Origin: Patiria miniata
Taxonomy: Eukaryota; Echinodermata; Asteroidea; Valvatida; Asterinidae
NCBI RefSeq assembly: GCF_015706575.1
Contig: NW_024037072.1
Location: 21,391,162-21,455,161 of the forward strand
Direction: 5' to 3'
Length of the DNA: 64,000 bases
Shown: positions 43,126-56,237 of the stretch, in pieces
How positions within the stretch are numbered: the first letter of the stretch is position 1
How the letters are laid out: each line of letters opens with the position of its first letter
Notes under the pieces: generated by a model
Seen by the model: only the letters and a program-made list of their open reading frames with translations
What the model was told of the DNA's origin: nothing
Database searches by the model: none
Translations under genes and position numbers: made by a program

Positions 43126-45991
43126 CCTTTATATCTCCTCACAACGTCCTTGTCTTTCCAACCGTTGATTTTTCCCCAATCTTGCTATTTTATCCTTTCC
43201 TCACCAACCCCCATTGTAAAGCAACATGACTAGTGAACATCTTTACACATTTTGAATTGCATTTATTTCTGTTTTCCTTTCCGATTCCCCCCCCCCCCCT
43301 CCAAAAAAGGTGCACATCCATGGTATACATGTACATGTGTTGTCCATCATTCACGTGTTCGTCAATTTCCAAGTTGTTTCTCCAAAATTTGAAAGATTTG
43401 GTGTCCAGGGTTTGCCTGCACTTGAGACCAGTTCATTTTACTTTGCAATTGCATTCCTGTTATTATCATGAACTCGTTATTAGACTTGTTATCAGACTTG
43501 TTATCAGACTTATTATCAATGCGTCCATGGACAGTTTCTCTTCCAGAATTCGCAAATTCAATCCATTACAAACTCCTCTTCTTTTGAACTTTAAAATAAC
43601 CGTTTAACACTGTCAACATTTTAACGCAATCAAATCAATCCTGTACTGTCCAAAGAACACAAGTTTTGCATTGCGTTTTTTTTCTAATCGACACTTAGAG
43701 GCAACTTTTTTCTGGTGCTCTTCGTATCTCATAAAATGTAATCAATTAAGGAAGTGCCAAGTGATGGTTTGTAATGGTTTTGACAGGATAAGTGTAAGAT
43801 GCCGAGTGTTCACCTTTCCACCTCCCAAATCATTTAGGCTGTGATGTACTTTTTTAAGATGGGCATATCAGGTAGGTCCGCTGGTATTAGAGTGAAAGAC
43901 CTTTTATACTTGACCCGTTGCTTTAGTTCAACAAAACTGCTAAACAGGCAATTTGAAATCTCCCCAAAAAACAATCACAATAAGCAATAGATTAGAGCTA
44001 TCGATTAGAATTAATAGTAGATCAAATAATGTTTCACAAAACAAATAAACACATTTACAAAGTTAAATTACCAACTGAACAGCAGGTTCAACGGATAAAT
44101 TAAAAAAACAATACATATGGACATTTTTTTGAGTAAAATGCTGTGAGTGAAAATATAGCAATAGATATATATGTCAATATAATCCACCATTACCATATCA
44201 AATTTAGGTATTATAGTAAAATGCCTTTAAAGCAAATCTGCACAGCACAAGAATCGCATGACTGTTCAGTAATTAATGTCTGTTTAGCACTTGTCTGAAT
44301 TATGTATCCCAATTTGAGCTTATGATACCACACCTATGCCCGGTTAACAAGCCTGGTCATCTTGCAAGCAAAACCCTGATTCCCAGTCTTGTCAAGAAGG
44401 GACCCAGACATTGAAACAAGATCACGCCAAGGAAATAGAAACCGACAAGATATTGTGGGACGATTCTTCTCTCTCAGTCTTTTCTGAACCTCTTTTTGCT
44501 TTCTCTGAAAACTTTCTCTGAACATGAAGATGACTAATTATACGGCAGTACAGAATATGTTGAATTTCGACATACTTATGATATAGGCCTACATGTAGTA
44601 AATAGTATTCGCCCATGTAAAGGTGCATTGTAACAGTGCTCTCCATCGGCAAAAAAAGTCTAATGCTGGTCTTGCGCTTTGTTTAAGCAAAAAAGGATAA
44701 AAGGCTAAGCTGCTTGAAGGCAACATGGACTACATGTAACCAGAATTTTGTATTGACAGAGTTTGTACTAACGAGATTCGACTGTAGTTTAAAGGAAGCA
44801 ACGCTAATCACACTGAACTTCAGAGATTGTTTCATAACCACTGATCATTCAGACAAACTCACTTGATCAACATGACAAACCAAGTCCACTGTGACTTGCT
44901 TGATCAAAAGAATTAACGGAAAAGGTTCCTTTCGAGAAGACATATTTTTCAAGTATTTTTCAAGATATTCCATTCAGACTCTTGTTTCCTATTTTTTTTA
45001 ACCTTGAAATTAAAAGTTTCGGGGATGTTCTTGCTCTTCTAAAAAAATCGCCTTCAATTCGTGGTTTCTGGAGATGGTTTTTTGAAAATTCATTTGCTGA
45101 ATGAGTTTTTGAGAAGTGGTTAAAGAGACGTCTCTTTTACTTGGTTTCCAAGGTGGAAAGGTGAACATTGGGCATTTTGCACACAAATCCTCTAATCGTC
45201 TTATATTGGGCACTTTCCTCCATCCACCAAATCCCTTACATAATGGCACACGCAGTCAACAAAATTGAATTAGACACAAACCCTACAAAAGTAATGGTGA
45301 CTGGTCTTTGAAGTAATGCATCCCAATGCAATAAAAGGGGGGATGCGTTCCACTCATGCGATTGGGTTTGCTAAAAGTTTCACTGGTTAAAAGTTTTTAA
45401 GAACCTCAAAAATTAATCGTGACATTTGAAGTGAAAATGCTTCCGGTAATCTATTGACTTACTTGGGACGTTGAAAACGGACAATTTCAGCCCCACAAAA
45501 TCATAACGTTCATTGTGTGAGTCGGCCATAACGTACACAATTCCATAGGGTTGGGCTTGGCTCACTCGCAATGCGCATTCCTGACCACACGAGATAAACT
45601 GCATGCGTGCACTGGCAAAGTACACTGTATGCACAATTCCTTTTAATCCAAATGTGCACAGACCCATATTTGCTTGACTGTCAGGCCTTTTATGATGGCA
45701 AAGCCTGATGCATTTAAATGCTGAGTAACTTTCTCTGTAACTGAGCTATGTAGGGTGATTTGTGCATGGACTAAGTGCCCTCAGTAAATCTCACAGGCGT
45801 TTGGAAACTGGCGCCATTTGTACTTGTAGTAACACGGCTTAACTATGAGAAACAAAACAACCATAGGATGAGGCCCACTGCAGTCCCGATGTAAAAAAAT
45901 AAAATAAAAAATAAATAAAAACGTTCAATAGCCAAACACGGGGAACCTGATTAGTTTAGACATGGATTTATTTGGATTACAATCCACATAG
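43126..45991. other. intergenic, no convincing gene
   Basis: Contains a C run at 43287, three short TTATCAGACTTG repeats at 43478-43520 and an isolated pogo-type end (GAGTTTGTACTAACGAG...CGACTG) at 44759-44784. Open frames at 45010 and 45413 on the minus strand are unassigned. Confidence 0.4.
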
Positions 45992-46064
45992 GTCTGGGTA
46001 GCTCAGGCGGTAGAGCGCCGGTATTGTATTCCGGAGGTCGCAGGTTCAAATCCCGCTCCAGTCA
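45992..46064 (+). tRNA. tRNA-like sequence, probable SINE head or pseudo-tRNA (TGT anticodon position)
   Basis: Acceptor GTCTGGG/TCCAGTC has one mismatch and a G-T pair. The D arm is GCTCAGGCGGTAGAGC. The anticodon arm CCGGT/TCCGG has the 7-base loop ATTGTAT, placing TGT at the anticodon. The T arm GCAGGTTCAAATCCCGC has an A-C mismatch. All boxes are recognisable, but mismatches in two stems and the following AATTCCTTTGTTCAACC favour a SINE-derived copy. Confidence 0.6.
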
Positions 46065-46521
46065 ATTCCTTTGTTCAACCTAAGTTTCTTTCGGTGTTGT
46101 TATCCAACCCTTCCTCATTGTCTGTGTCCAAAAGACCATACCCACGATGAGTGTTTTCTTATACATGTACATGTACAAGTCATTTTGGGGATGATTAACA
46201 AGATGTGCATTTGCAAAAAAAAAAAACAGTACCTCTTTAGTTTTGGGATCAGTTTGCATTTAGACTACTGTCTCCGAAGCACTTTCTCAGACGCATTGAA
46301 ATTGATTTAGAAGTTTTTGCCCAGGGTACATGTCCGCATACGCCAACCCCATTCCCTGCCAAACTAATGATGTTCAGCACATGTAGTCTACAGTGAACAA
46401 AGTACACCCTCCTTGGTCCTATCCATGTCGTATCCACTGCTTTTCAAACCCAAGAATGAGTCTGCTGGATTAAAATTGCAATAAACCACTGCTGTCATGA
46501 TTCACGACCTGCCAGTAGAGC
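46065..46521. other. no gene; possible SINE body
   Basis: An A run at 46217-46228 may be the tail of the SINE headed at 45992. Confidence 0.35.
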
Positions 46522-46789
46522 CAGGCCCTGTTTATCCAATAGGTATGATGTGCCTACAGGGCCTACGCACACATCGGGTGCCGATGAAAATTCGAGGGCC
46601 TAAGAAAATACCACAGTGTGCCAACAGGCTTTTTGAGCTACCAATTTAGCCTGGCTTGCTTAGTACAGCTTAGCATCAACATGGAATTGGTGATGGTGCC
46701 TAATGTGGAGTATGGCCTACCTAGTTTGTGGCTCTGTGGGCCTACAGACTGGTGCCTATAGGGCCTACGGAACATTAAATCCGGCCCTG
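46522..46789. mobile_element. hAT-type MITE, 268 bp
   Basis: Starts CAGGCCCTGTTTATCC and ends with the inverse of CAGGGCCGGATTTAATG. AGTAGAGC and ACTAGAGC flank it (7 of 8 identical). Repeated GGGCCTAC/GTAGGCCC motifs lie inside. Confidence 0.75.
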
Positions 46790-47414
46790 ACTAGAGCAGC
46801 CCATATATGAGCAGCCACAAGTAGGAGTCCCTAAAGAGGAACAACCGCTTGTGCCATGATCCATTTGTGTTCATGTGGAAGGTTATACTTCATGTAAATG
46901 AGGAAGAAACAACTATCATGCACTTCCTCTTGTCTAGGATATTTTGCACGTTATATTTTTTACGTACGTCCCTGATGATAAAACCAATGTTGATTAAAAT
47001 TGCGTTCCCTGTGCTCTTCGAGTTGTAACCCCCAGAAATGGATTTTTCCCCTTCTAAATAGCTATTTATCTTGCATTACAAAAGTTATTCACTTTTGAAT
47101 GTGACATCAACCGAAAAAATATCGATAAATGTACGGACCGGGAACTAGTTAGCTTGCAAAGCAGATCTGTTTTTGCTTCTCTTTTTTCGGGGTCTTGCAG
47201 ACGTCCAAAAAGGAAAAAATGAGGTTGAAAAAAGTTGAAATTGTTGAAGAGCACGGGGAACACAACTTTAAGTATTCCCTTTCTTTTACCATTGTATTTT
47301 CTGTATTTGCTTTATTTGAATCTAAAGCAGTGTTGAAGGCAGAAAATGTCAGTGTTAATAAAAATGGCCCCTAAATAGTGAAGATAACTTTTACTCCGAC
47401 CCATCTAAGCCCAT
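46790..47414. other. no gene seen
   Basis: Mixed sequence with no domain-bearing frame. Confidence 0.3.
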
Positions 47415-48260
47415 GGAAGTAGGGTTTGCAGAGATTCTTGATATGGCCCATACATGTAAATGCTTTGATAATGGTGCGGCATAGCCTCAATATGCCAAAG
47501 GATTGTGCACTTTGTGATCAAAGCATGAAACCTGGCATGTTGGTTCTTCATGCCATGAAGACAATTTTCAGATATAGAGGCACTTCATATTTGACCTCTG
47601 GTGATCTTTTAGAGGTCAATGAATTTTGCATACTCTATTCATAACTTTTGTTCTTCAAAACTTTACTTTTCTATGACCCAAGCCTATTTCATAGGTCTTC
47701 ATACAATGAAAATAATGATCAGATGTGGGAACAGTTTATATCTGACCTCTGATGACTTTTGATAGGTCATTGACCTTTGTAAACCTGTTTATAGCTACAT
47801 GTGTTTGTAAGATTTATTCTTGAAATCCCATCTTTTTTCACGATTCATGTCTAAATGAAAGGTGTTCATGCTATTAAGAGAACTTTCATATATAGGGCAT
47901 TTCACATTAAACCTCTGGTGACCTTACGAGATGTTATGACCTTTGTAAAAAAAAAAAATTGCCTACCTATTGATAAGATTTACATAATTGCAAATCCCAC
48001 TTTTTTCATGACCCAAATCTAAAACTTAACTCTTTGTGCCATGAAAATAATTTTTAGATGTGGGGACATCATATTTGACGTAGTGATACCCATGGAGAGG
48101 TATGAACTTTGTAAATCTAAGTTGCCGTTATTTATCATATTTATTCGTCAAAACGCCATTTTTTCGTGACCCAAGCCTCAATGGTGCCAAAGAATGGTAT
48201 TGGTTTACAGTCATGTTATGAATTCAGACCCCACAATCAATTTTCAGGTGACCTCTGACC
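47415..48260. repeat. degenerate tandem repeat, period about 165
   Basis: The pattern of a 'GATGTGGG.ACA.TT.ATAT(C/T)TGACCTCTGGTGA' type block followed by AGGTCAATGACCTTTGTAAA-like sequence and then 'ATGACCCAAGCCT' recurs at about 47570, 47720, 47890 and 48060. Confidence 0.7.
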
Positions 48261-48719
48261 TTGTTTTACTGGCAGACGCAATATGATGAGATTGGAATAG
48301 AAATCTGTGGGTCTGTTTTGTAATGGAAAATGTACATTATGTCAAGCAATTATTCACTCGTGTACTTATTTCACCCTGTTGTATCTAGATGGACTTGGCT
48401 AACCACGTTTTTAACCTTTTTACCAAGCCCAAATGGTCACTGTTAGAGAGTGATGCTTGTCCGATGTGCCTCTTATATGCAGTTGCGCCTGCGTCTACCC
48501 TTATAAAAAGGAAAATTGAGATCGGGGTCATGCAAAAAAAAAAATCTTTGGGGTCCTACATAATGACACGCTGTAGAATAATTATTGAAATACACTCCTT
48601 TTGCACTCCGTTTGCACCTCTGGACGGTCATCAGAGGTCAATTATGCAAGTTTCCCGCATTAGGTCATTGTTTACGTTGTATGAAGACTATACACAGACT
48701 TAAGTCATAGGAAAGTGAT

Positions 48720-48890
48720 AGGTATTAATAGAGTATTCAAAGGTCATTTACCCCTCAAAGGTCACCAGGGGTCAGATACGAAATGCCTCCATAACTGATT
48801 TTTTTTATCATTTTTGTCACAAAATGCACAATTCTGTCCCTATGCCGCACCACTATAAAAGAATTTCTAGAAGTATTCTGTGGGCTTCTA
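48720..48890. repeat. inverted copy of the 165-bp repeat
   Basis: TCAAAGGTCACCAGGGGTCAG and TATGCCGCACCACTATAAAAG are the reverse of the CTGACCTCTGGTGA and ATAATGGTGCGGCATA elements at 47469-47600, so the region forms a large imperfect foldback. Confidence 0.6.
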
Positions 48891-49529
48891 ACAATAAGAT
48901 AAAATAGTGTGCTGTGAAGTTGGCAAGGAACACAATTTAACGCCACCACTGTATTTTTGATGGCATGTTTAAATGCTTATAACTATTTGTAATTGGTGAA
49001 AATGAAGTCAGGCAAGCAACTTTATTTGGAAATATTTATACCCTGCAAGTGTAATGATATATCTGTAGATTTCACCCCTATTATCTTTTACTTATATTCA
49101 ATACAAAATTTTGTATATTTACACATACAAAATATATATATAGCAGCCTTGTATCAGGAGGAAAATGCCAACAATCGTATTTTGTGTTTGATTTAATGGA
49201 AATACATCGTAATCGTTAACAGTAATGATTGCGAAAGGGAACCCAAAATAGATCGAACTTTGTTTTTGGTTGGAAGTGTTACGGCAAATCAGTAACAAGT
49301 GTACCTTAATAATATTTATTATGTTGTTACTAAACAATGTGGTATCCAGTAAGTGATTTTTTTTTGTTTATAATTTTACATTTTCAAAATGTAAAATTAT
49401 TTTGAAAAAAGTTCATTTCCAATTCAAGTTTTCTCATCCCTCTTTGAACAATATGATTGCTAGAAAGGTTGTAAATAGATTTCCAGAACATCATAAGAAA
49501 GAAATAGCTCAGCCATATAATAAGGATGT
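48891..49529. other. no gene seen, AT-rich
   Basis: No coding or RNA feature recognised. Confidence 0.35.
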
Positions 49530-51155
49530 GGTGACGAGCGTATCAAAACAAATGTTTAAAAGTTAGCATGTTTATAGAAATTCTGCATTCTCCCTAAGGC
49601 CTTAATTGGAAGGAATTGCTCTAATTAGACCTGATAATTCTTTATATACACGGCTATTACAGACGTTGTAAATACTTATGATTTGTCATTTACAAAAGGG
49701 ATCTTACACATTTGTGATCTCAGACGGAGCAGTTTTTAGAGGTGTTTAATGAAGGGGAGTAATTGTGTACAGGTTTTATGTCTCTTTTTAAAGATTTTAG
49801 GGTTTGCATGGTGAAGTGCAGGCTGAGGATCAGACCGTCACGTTTGCAGAGTCACAGTAGAACGTGTGGTATATCATATATAATATGCTTTGCCCGACGT
49901 CAGAAAACTGACGACTCGTTTAAGAAGTAGGCCTACATGTTTTGGTGATTTGTATTTGAAGGGTTAGGTGATGCCAACTCGTTACAAATTACTCCATGTT
50001 TATAGTTTAATACATATACATGTATATACGTGTATGACATGTTGCAATGTTCTGATTTTGGCATTACCTTCATCTTTTGGAATAATGTACAAAGCACCTG
50101 TAAAGAATCAGATACTTGTGTCACACACACAATTAATGACAGATGTCATGCGAAGTCATACAAAGTCACGCAAAAGGTTGACAGTGATTATGACTGATGA
50201 AATAAATCATTGTGGGGATTGCTGATGTTCATAATAATTTCGCTTATATGTACATTTTGTACATAGCAACATATGTACATTGTACATAATTCACGTGCTG
50301 CTTGTAAGCGTATCGAAACAAATGTTTATATAGCATGTAAATACAAATTCTGCATTTTCCCAAAGGCTACATTAATTGGATGAAGCGCACAAAATAAACC
50401 TGATAATTCTTAAGTTATGATTTGCCATTTACAAAAGGGATCTTACACATTTGTGATCTCAGACGGAGCAGTTTTTAGAGGTGTTTAGTGGAGGGGAGTA
50501 ATTGTGTAAATGTTTTATGTCTCTTTCTAAAGATTTGAGGGTTTGCATGGTGAAGTGCAGTCTGAGGATCAGACCGTCACGTTTGCAGAGTCACAGTAGA
50601 ACGTGTGGTATATCATATCGTCGCGTTTTTTCCATACTGGCGAACAGGTTGCACCGCGCCTTTTCCATACCGGCGAACATGTATACAAAATTGTATACAT
50701 GTTCGCCGGTATGGAAAAGTCGCGGTGCAACTGTTCGCCAGTATGGAAAAAACGTGACGATATATAATATGCTTTGCCCGACGTCAGAAAACTGACGATT
50801 CGTTTTAGAAGTAGGCCTACATGTTTTGGTGATTTGTATTTGAAGGGTTATGTGATGCCAACTCGTTACAAATTACTCCATGTTTATAGTTTAATACATA
50901 TACATGTATATACGTGTATGACATGTTGCAATGTTCTGATTTTGGCATTACCTTCATCTTTTGGAATAATGTACAAAGCACCTGTAAAGAATCAGATACT
51001 TGTGTCACATACACAATTAATGACAGATGTCATGCGAAGTCATACAAAGTCACGCAAAAGGTTGACAGTGATTATGACTGATGAAATAAATCATTGTCGG
51101 GATTGCTGATGTTCACAGTAATTTCGCTTATAATACATTTTGTACATAGCAACAT
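49530..51155. repeat. tandem duplication, about 0.75-kb unit
   Basis: Copy A at about 49530-50271 and copy B at about 50303-51155 share long near-identical blocks (CTCAGACGGAGCAGTTTTTA, GCTTTGCCCGACGTCAGAAA, GATGCCAACTCGTTACAAAT). Copy B is longer by the palindromic insertion at 50619-50759. Confidence 0.93.
50619..50759. mobile_element. 141-bp near-perfect palindromic insertion (foldback MITE)
   Basis: CGTCGCGTTTTTTCCATACT... is mirrored by ...AGTATGGAAAAAACGTGACG, and the whole insert folds into one hairpin with about three mismatches or bulges. ATAT flanks both sides (50615-50618 and 50760-50763). Copy A of the surrounding duplication has the uninterrupted site TATATCATATATAATATGC with a single ATAT. 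Confidence 0.9.
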
Positions 51156-51869
51156 TGCCAGAGACATTTATTTTGGTCCTGATAAAGACATGATTTGGCC
51201 TTGTGATGTCTTGTTGATAGCTTGTCGTACTCAGTAGTTACGGGAAGTGCCAGGATAACTGGATAAAATGTTAGCAAATATAAAGATCTTGGCAGTTACA
51301 GATACAGATCCCAAAGTGTAGGTATTTGGCTGCATATGTGACAAAGTCTGGTACTGGTAGCCAGCATCATGTATACATATACAAACATGCTGGGAACCAG
51401 TCTTTTATTGTCCTGTCTCTTCCGTATGAACTGATTGAAAAGCTGTCCCAAGACAAGCAGATTCAGTATCAACAAAATTCAGTATCAACTTGTTAAATGA
51501 TTGCTTGTGAGAGTTACAAGCATAAGGGAGGGGGACTACCTCCTTTCAAAGTTCTTGCAGTGATATTATTGTCAAGTCCATCACAAGTCACCCAGTTGCA
51601 ATTGCACTCGCAAGCTACGAATTAATTCTGTCGGTGTTCATCCCCGTGGCTTGTGACTGGACTTGTGAAAGGACTTGTGATTTACTAATTAAGCGATTGG
51701 TCATGGACTTGTGGTGGACTGGACTACGAGAAATCCATTCTTGGCTGTCTTGTATCAAGATAATGTACAAAGTACATGTACTTTAACGATTTTTTTTCAT
51801 TTGCAGGCCTTGTCTGCATATATATATAATTTCTTACATGATGGATTTTTTTGTTCGTTGAGATGCTAC
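51156..51869. other. no gene seen
   Basis: Several ACTTGTGA/TCACAAGT motifs at 51570-51680, otherwise featureless. Confidence 0.3.
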
Positions 51870-51874
51870 TGCTC

Positions 51875-51965
51875 GACCACTAGCAAGTTTAATGGTGCAG
51901 TGATTAAAACATTCTGTACTAGTAACGAGGATGTTTGGGGTTTAAGTCCCATCCAAGGAAACTTG
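51875..51965 (+). mobile_element. tRNA-like SINE remnant
   Basis: Box-A-like TAATGGTGCAGTGATTAAAA and a T arm TGGGGTTTAAGTCCCAT at the right distance. The anticodon stem is poor. Confidence 0.4.
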
Positions 51966-53026
51966 GGAGTATTTTTCTTGCAAGATTTTCATTGGAAAGC
52001 AAAAAGTAAACACAGCTTATTACTTAGCTTGGTTTCAATGTTGAGTTTTGCCCTCCACATGATTGCAAAATCCAACATTGTATATATTGTGTATATTTTT
52101 GTGTGTAGCCTATATATGGTGTATACTATTTGACTGAATTATTACATGTATCGTTTGAAAAAAATTGCTGTCAGTTCATCCAGACCTTTTCGTGGTAATA
52201 GAGCGTAAATAGCGTTTTAATTCAGGATTTTGTTCCAAGTTTAAAGTGTTTGTATCTCCACGAACAGCTTTAGTGATAGGAGTGGAGCTCAAAGTCAAGC
52301 TTGACATTTGGGTTTTTTTTAATAGAAATGCTTGATTTGATAGCTTTTTTCGGGTAAAAAGAAACCTGTATTGTTTTCTTTCTTTTTTGGTGTTCATTAA
52401 AAAAATATAATAATAATAAAAAAAGTACAGCTAGGAGTATAGTTTTGAATTGCGGGGTGTTTTGCCTTTTAATAGAAATTAATAATTTGATAACTAGTTT
52501 GGTGTTAAAATACATGTTTTGTTTCAATTTATAGATGTTCAATAAAACAAAAATAAATATCTATTTTTGATAAGGTTTGAAAGTTTTAAACTGGAAAGTT
52601 TGATTAATACTTTGAAGAGATTTTCTCCATGTTAATTAAGTGTAACATACAAGACGTTACTATTTAGGCCTTCTGTTATTAGTATTGTTTAGTATTACAC
52701 ATTTATTTAAAATGAAAACATGTAAAGTTACCGGAACCTTGCAAATATATATAATCAGTACCGTACTCCTAAACATATTGGGCTAATTTTTTTTATTCTT
52801 AATACTCCGCTAAAAAGAACTCTAAAACGTTTATTTTGGTCTTTGGAAATCATTGGTATTCGGAAATACCAGTTCAGGTTTTTTTTAGTGCTGTGTATGA
52901 ATATACAATAGCTAGTGTTAAAGAAACAGCCACATGGAAATGGTTTTGACCGACTGCGGAATGTTTGATGACAATGATGATTATGATAATACCATCTCCT
53001 TTCCTGTCAAATATTTTTTAAAAAAT
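51966..53026. other. no gene seen, AT-rich
   Basis: Low-complexity T-rich sequence. Long frames reflect composition. Confidence 0.35.
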
Positions 53027-53340
53027 ATAGCCACTTGCAATTCCATCACTTTTAATCTTTTTCAATATCCAGCTTTATTATATCCTCTCATTTCTCATTT
53101 ACCTTTTTTTGTCATATGTACATGTATTTGGAAATTATAGCCACTTGCAATTCCATCCCTTTTGATCTTTTTCGACATCCAGCTTTTTCATCCTCTCATT
53201 TCTCATTTACATGTAATGGTCTCATATTAAACGTGACTACATGCTCAGCACATACAACTTATGTGGTAGACTAAATATTTTGGTGTTTATTAAACGTGAA
53301 TCAAGTTAAGCACATACAACAGTGTGAGACATATTTTAGT
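53027..53340. repeat. two short tandem duplications
   Basis: ATAGCCACTTGCAATTCCAT...CTCTCATTTCTCATTTAC occurs at 53027 and 53137. TATTAAACGTGA...AGCACATACAAC occurs at 53226 and 53288. Confidence 0.85.
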
Positions 53341-53838
53341 GTTCGTAATTAGGTTATAAGCCTACTCACAGGTTCAAGGCAAATTACATGTGATGCAAAA
53401 GCAATGAAGTACGTGTTGTGTGTTAGTAAGTACATGTAGGTTCATAGTGTAAATAGAGGACACACGCGTGCATGCAACATCATTCGATGAATTGAGGACA
53501 GGAAAGAAAACGTGTACAAAACCAATGGTAGCTGCTGCAACAAAGTTAGATATAAACAAGGACAGGGAAGGGGAACAATAGCAAATCCTCGATTTACACC
53601 ATAAACAAACGTGTGTGTTCAAGTTCCCAATAAACACAGTTTGCAGAGACATCAAGTGAGAAAAACTTTATTACTGTAAACTGAGACCTGAAGTAATGTG
53701 CACCATATGTAAACTTTAATGTTTGTAGTTAAAATACTAGTTGTATAGATGTAGTCGTGCATGTAACAATTGCTGTAGATGCTCACAAAAGTCATTTTCA
53801 TTCTTGTGATGTTGCTGTCAACATGGTGAATGTACATG
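53341..53838. other. no gene seen
   Basis: No feature recognised. Confidence 0.3.
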
Positions 53839-53840
53839 TA

Positions 53841-54032
53841 CAGTCGACTCTCGTTAGTACAAACTCTGTTAATACAAAATTCTGGTTATATTATAACAAA
53901 CATAAAACCTTGGTCCCGACTGTGCATTTATGTGCACAATGAATGGGACTGATGTTCCTCTTAATACAAAATTCTGATATAACAAACAATTTGGCTAGGT
54001 CCGAACGAGTTTGTATTAACGGGACTCGACTG
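53841..54032. mobile_element. pogo/Tigger-type mariner MITE, 192 bp
   Basis: CAGTCGACTCTCGTTAGTAC and its inverse TTGTATTAACGGGACTCGAC-TG form the ends, with TA on both sides. The internal AATACAAAATTCTG repeats are typical of this group. A lone end is at 44759-44784. Confidence 0.88.
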
Positions 54033-54034
54033 TA

Positions 54035-55077
54035 TATAATTTCTGCTATACTTGTTCAGAGTTGTATTTGAATTAACGTAGTTAATGTTACCTTGTAGAT
54101 TGCACTCATAACGCAAGTCATTGTACTCGTCATCACCATTTGTAAAGAATTTACAAATATATTCATGTTAGCCTGACTCCGAAATGTCGCGTACTGTATT
54201 ATGCAAATTAATGATGTACATGTACAAGAAATGTGTAAAAACATAATTGACACTGTTGCTCATATCAATACAAATGTTCACTGTATACCAAACATACTCC
54301 ATTTACCTTAATTAATTAATGGTAGAAGCCCTTATGTATACAAGCACCTTATATTTTGATTGTGTTACAGACACTTTTGTAATATTTTAATTATTTCTAT
54401 AATTACAGTTGACTGCTGATTTTAGAAAACTTTATGACATCTATGATGAAAGTCATGCATGAAATCATATATTTTTTTATAAACTATACATTCTATTACT
54501 TATATGTGTACCCTTTGAAAATCTAATTTATTGATATATTGTATAAGTCAAGTCAAGAAGGTGAATTGTTTAACAAACTTGCATATGTAATACAAAATCC
54601 GATAATTCTTTCCCAATGAACCTCAATTCTGAAGGGTCTTGTACTGAAAGGTAATATGAAAAACGTGTTCGGTTAAAATTGGTTGCATTTTTGGCAGATT
54701 GTTGGAAGACAGGAAATTCCTTTTGAAAATGTTGGTAATGGAAGTGTGTCATGTTTTAATTGCGACCAGAGCGAATTTGATGTGCCGCACTGACTTTGCA
54801 CTTGACTTTGACGTTGACGTTTTGTGAGAGTTTGGAAAGTAGTTTTGCTTCTGAAAATTTAGATAGTGGAAGGCTTGTGTTTATGGTTAGTAAACTTGAT
54901 TGTTTCATGGGAAATAAAGCTATTAAAACAAACGAGCATTCTCTCTGATTCTGTTCTTAAGTGAAACTGGTACGGCGTGTGCATGTACCATTGTTAATCC
55001 TTATACTGAATGTGTAACACGTGCATGCCAAGGTTAAGGTTTCAGGATTGAGTCAAATTTCATGGCTCTGCTAACCC
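54035..55077. other. no gene seen, AT-rich
   Basis: No recognised coding, RNA or repeat feature. Confidence 0.35.
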
Positions 55078-56237
55078 ATAGGCGTAGCCAGCGTGGAAGG
55101 GGGGGGGGAGGAATGGGGGTACTCCCCCCCCCCCGAAAAAAATTGTATAGATTGCCCTTTTCCATTCCACTGCCTTTTTATTTCACCAGCGACCCCCGCC
55201 CCCATACAAAAAAAACAAAAGAGTTATTTGAATATTCAAAAGAATATTTCTCCAGAGGTATTTCTGCGTTGTTTGGAAAAAAATGATGATTTTTGCCTAA
55301 ATCTGCAAAAATTTTGGTGTTTGAATATTGATTCATGCTCCACTCGTCTCCAAAGGTATTTCTGCGTTGTTTGGAGAAAAGTCAATTTTTGGCCAAATTT
55401 GGTTAAAAATGTAAGGCTAACCCCTTGTATTTTTTTCAATTTTGGCAAAAAAATTGAATTTCTGTCAACTTCCAAGAAAGATGCCTAAGGTAACCTTGAA
55501 CATTTTTTAATTTGATTTTGGAACAGATGTGCCTTTCAAAAGAAAATTTGGCCGAAATTTGGGGTAAAACAGTCAAAATTTGGCTTTTTATTCACATGTA
55601 ATTCCTACTCAAAAATGGATGATTTTTGCCTAAATCTACCAAAATGTGGGTGTTTAAATATTCATTCATGCTCCACTAGTCTCCAAAGGTATGTCTGCGT
55701 TGTTTGGAGAAAAGTCAATTTTTTGGCCAAATTTGGTTAAAAATGAAAGGCTAACTTGTATTTTTTTCAATTTTGGCCAAAAAGTTAAGTTCCTGAAAAC
55801 TTCAAAAAAAGATGCCTAAGGTAACCCTGAACATATTCCAATTCGATTTCGAAACAGATGTGCCTTTCAAAAGAAAATTTGGCCGAAAATTTGGTGTAAA
55901 AGCAGTCAAAATTTGGCTTTTTATTCACATGTATTTCCTACTCAAAAATGGATGATTTTTGCCTAATCTGCCAAAATTTAGGTGTTTGAATATTGATTCA
56001 TGCTCCACTCGTCTCCAAAGATATTTCTGCGTTGTTTGGAGAAAAGTCCATTTTTGGCCAAATTTGGTTAAAAATGTAAGGCTAACCCCTTGTATTTTAT
56101 TCAATTTTGGCCAAAAAGTTAAATTCCTTAAAACTTCAAAAAAAAGATGCCTAAGGTAGCGCTGAACATATTCCACTACGATTTCGAAACAGATGTGCCT
56201 TTCAAAAGAAAATTTGGCCGGAATTTGGTGTAAAAGC

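Noticed and set aside
45463-45667. Minus-strand frame starting MGLCTFGLKGIVHTVYFAS with a GTAAGTC donor
   Set aside because: Protein-like and with a fair donor, but no domain, partner exon or conserved motif. Kept only as a note.
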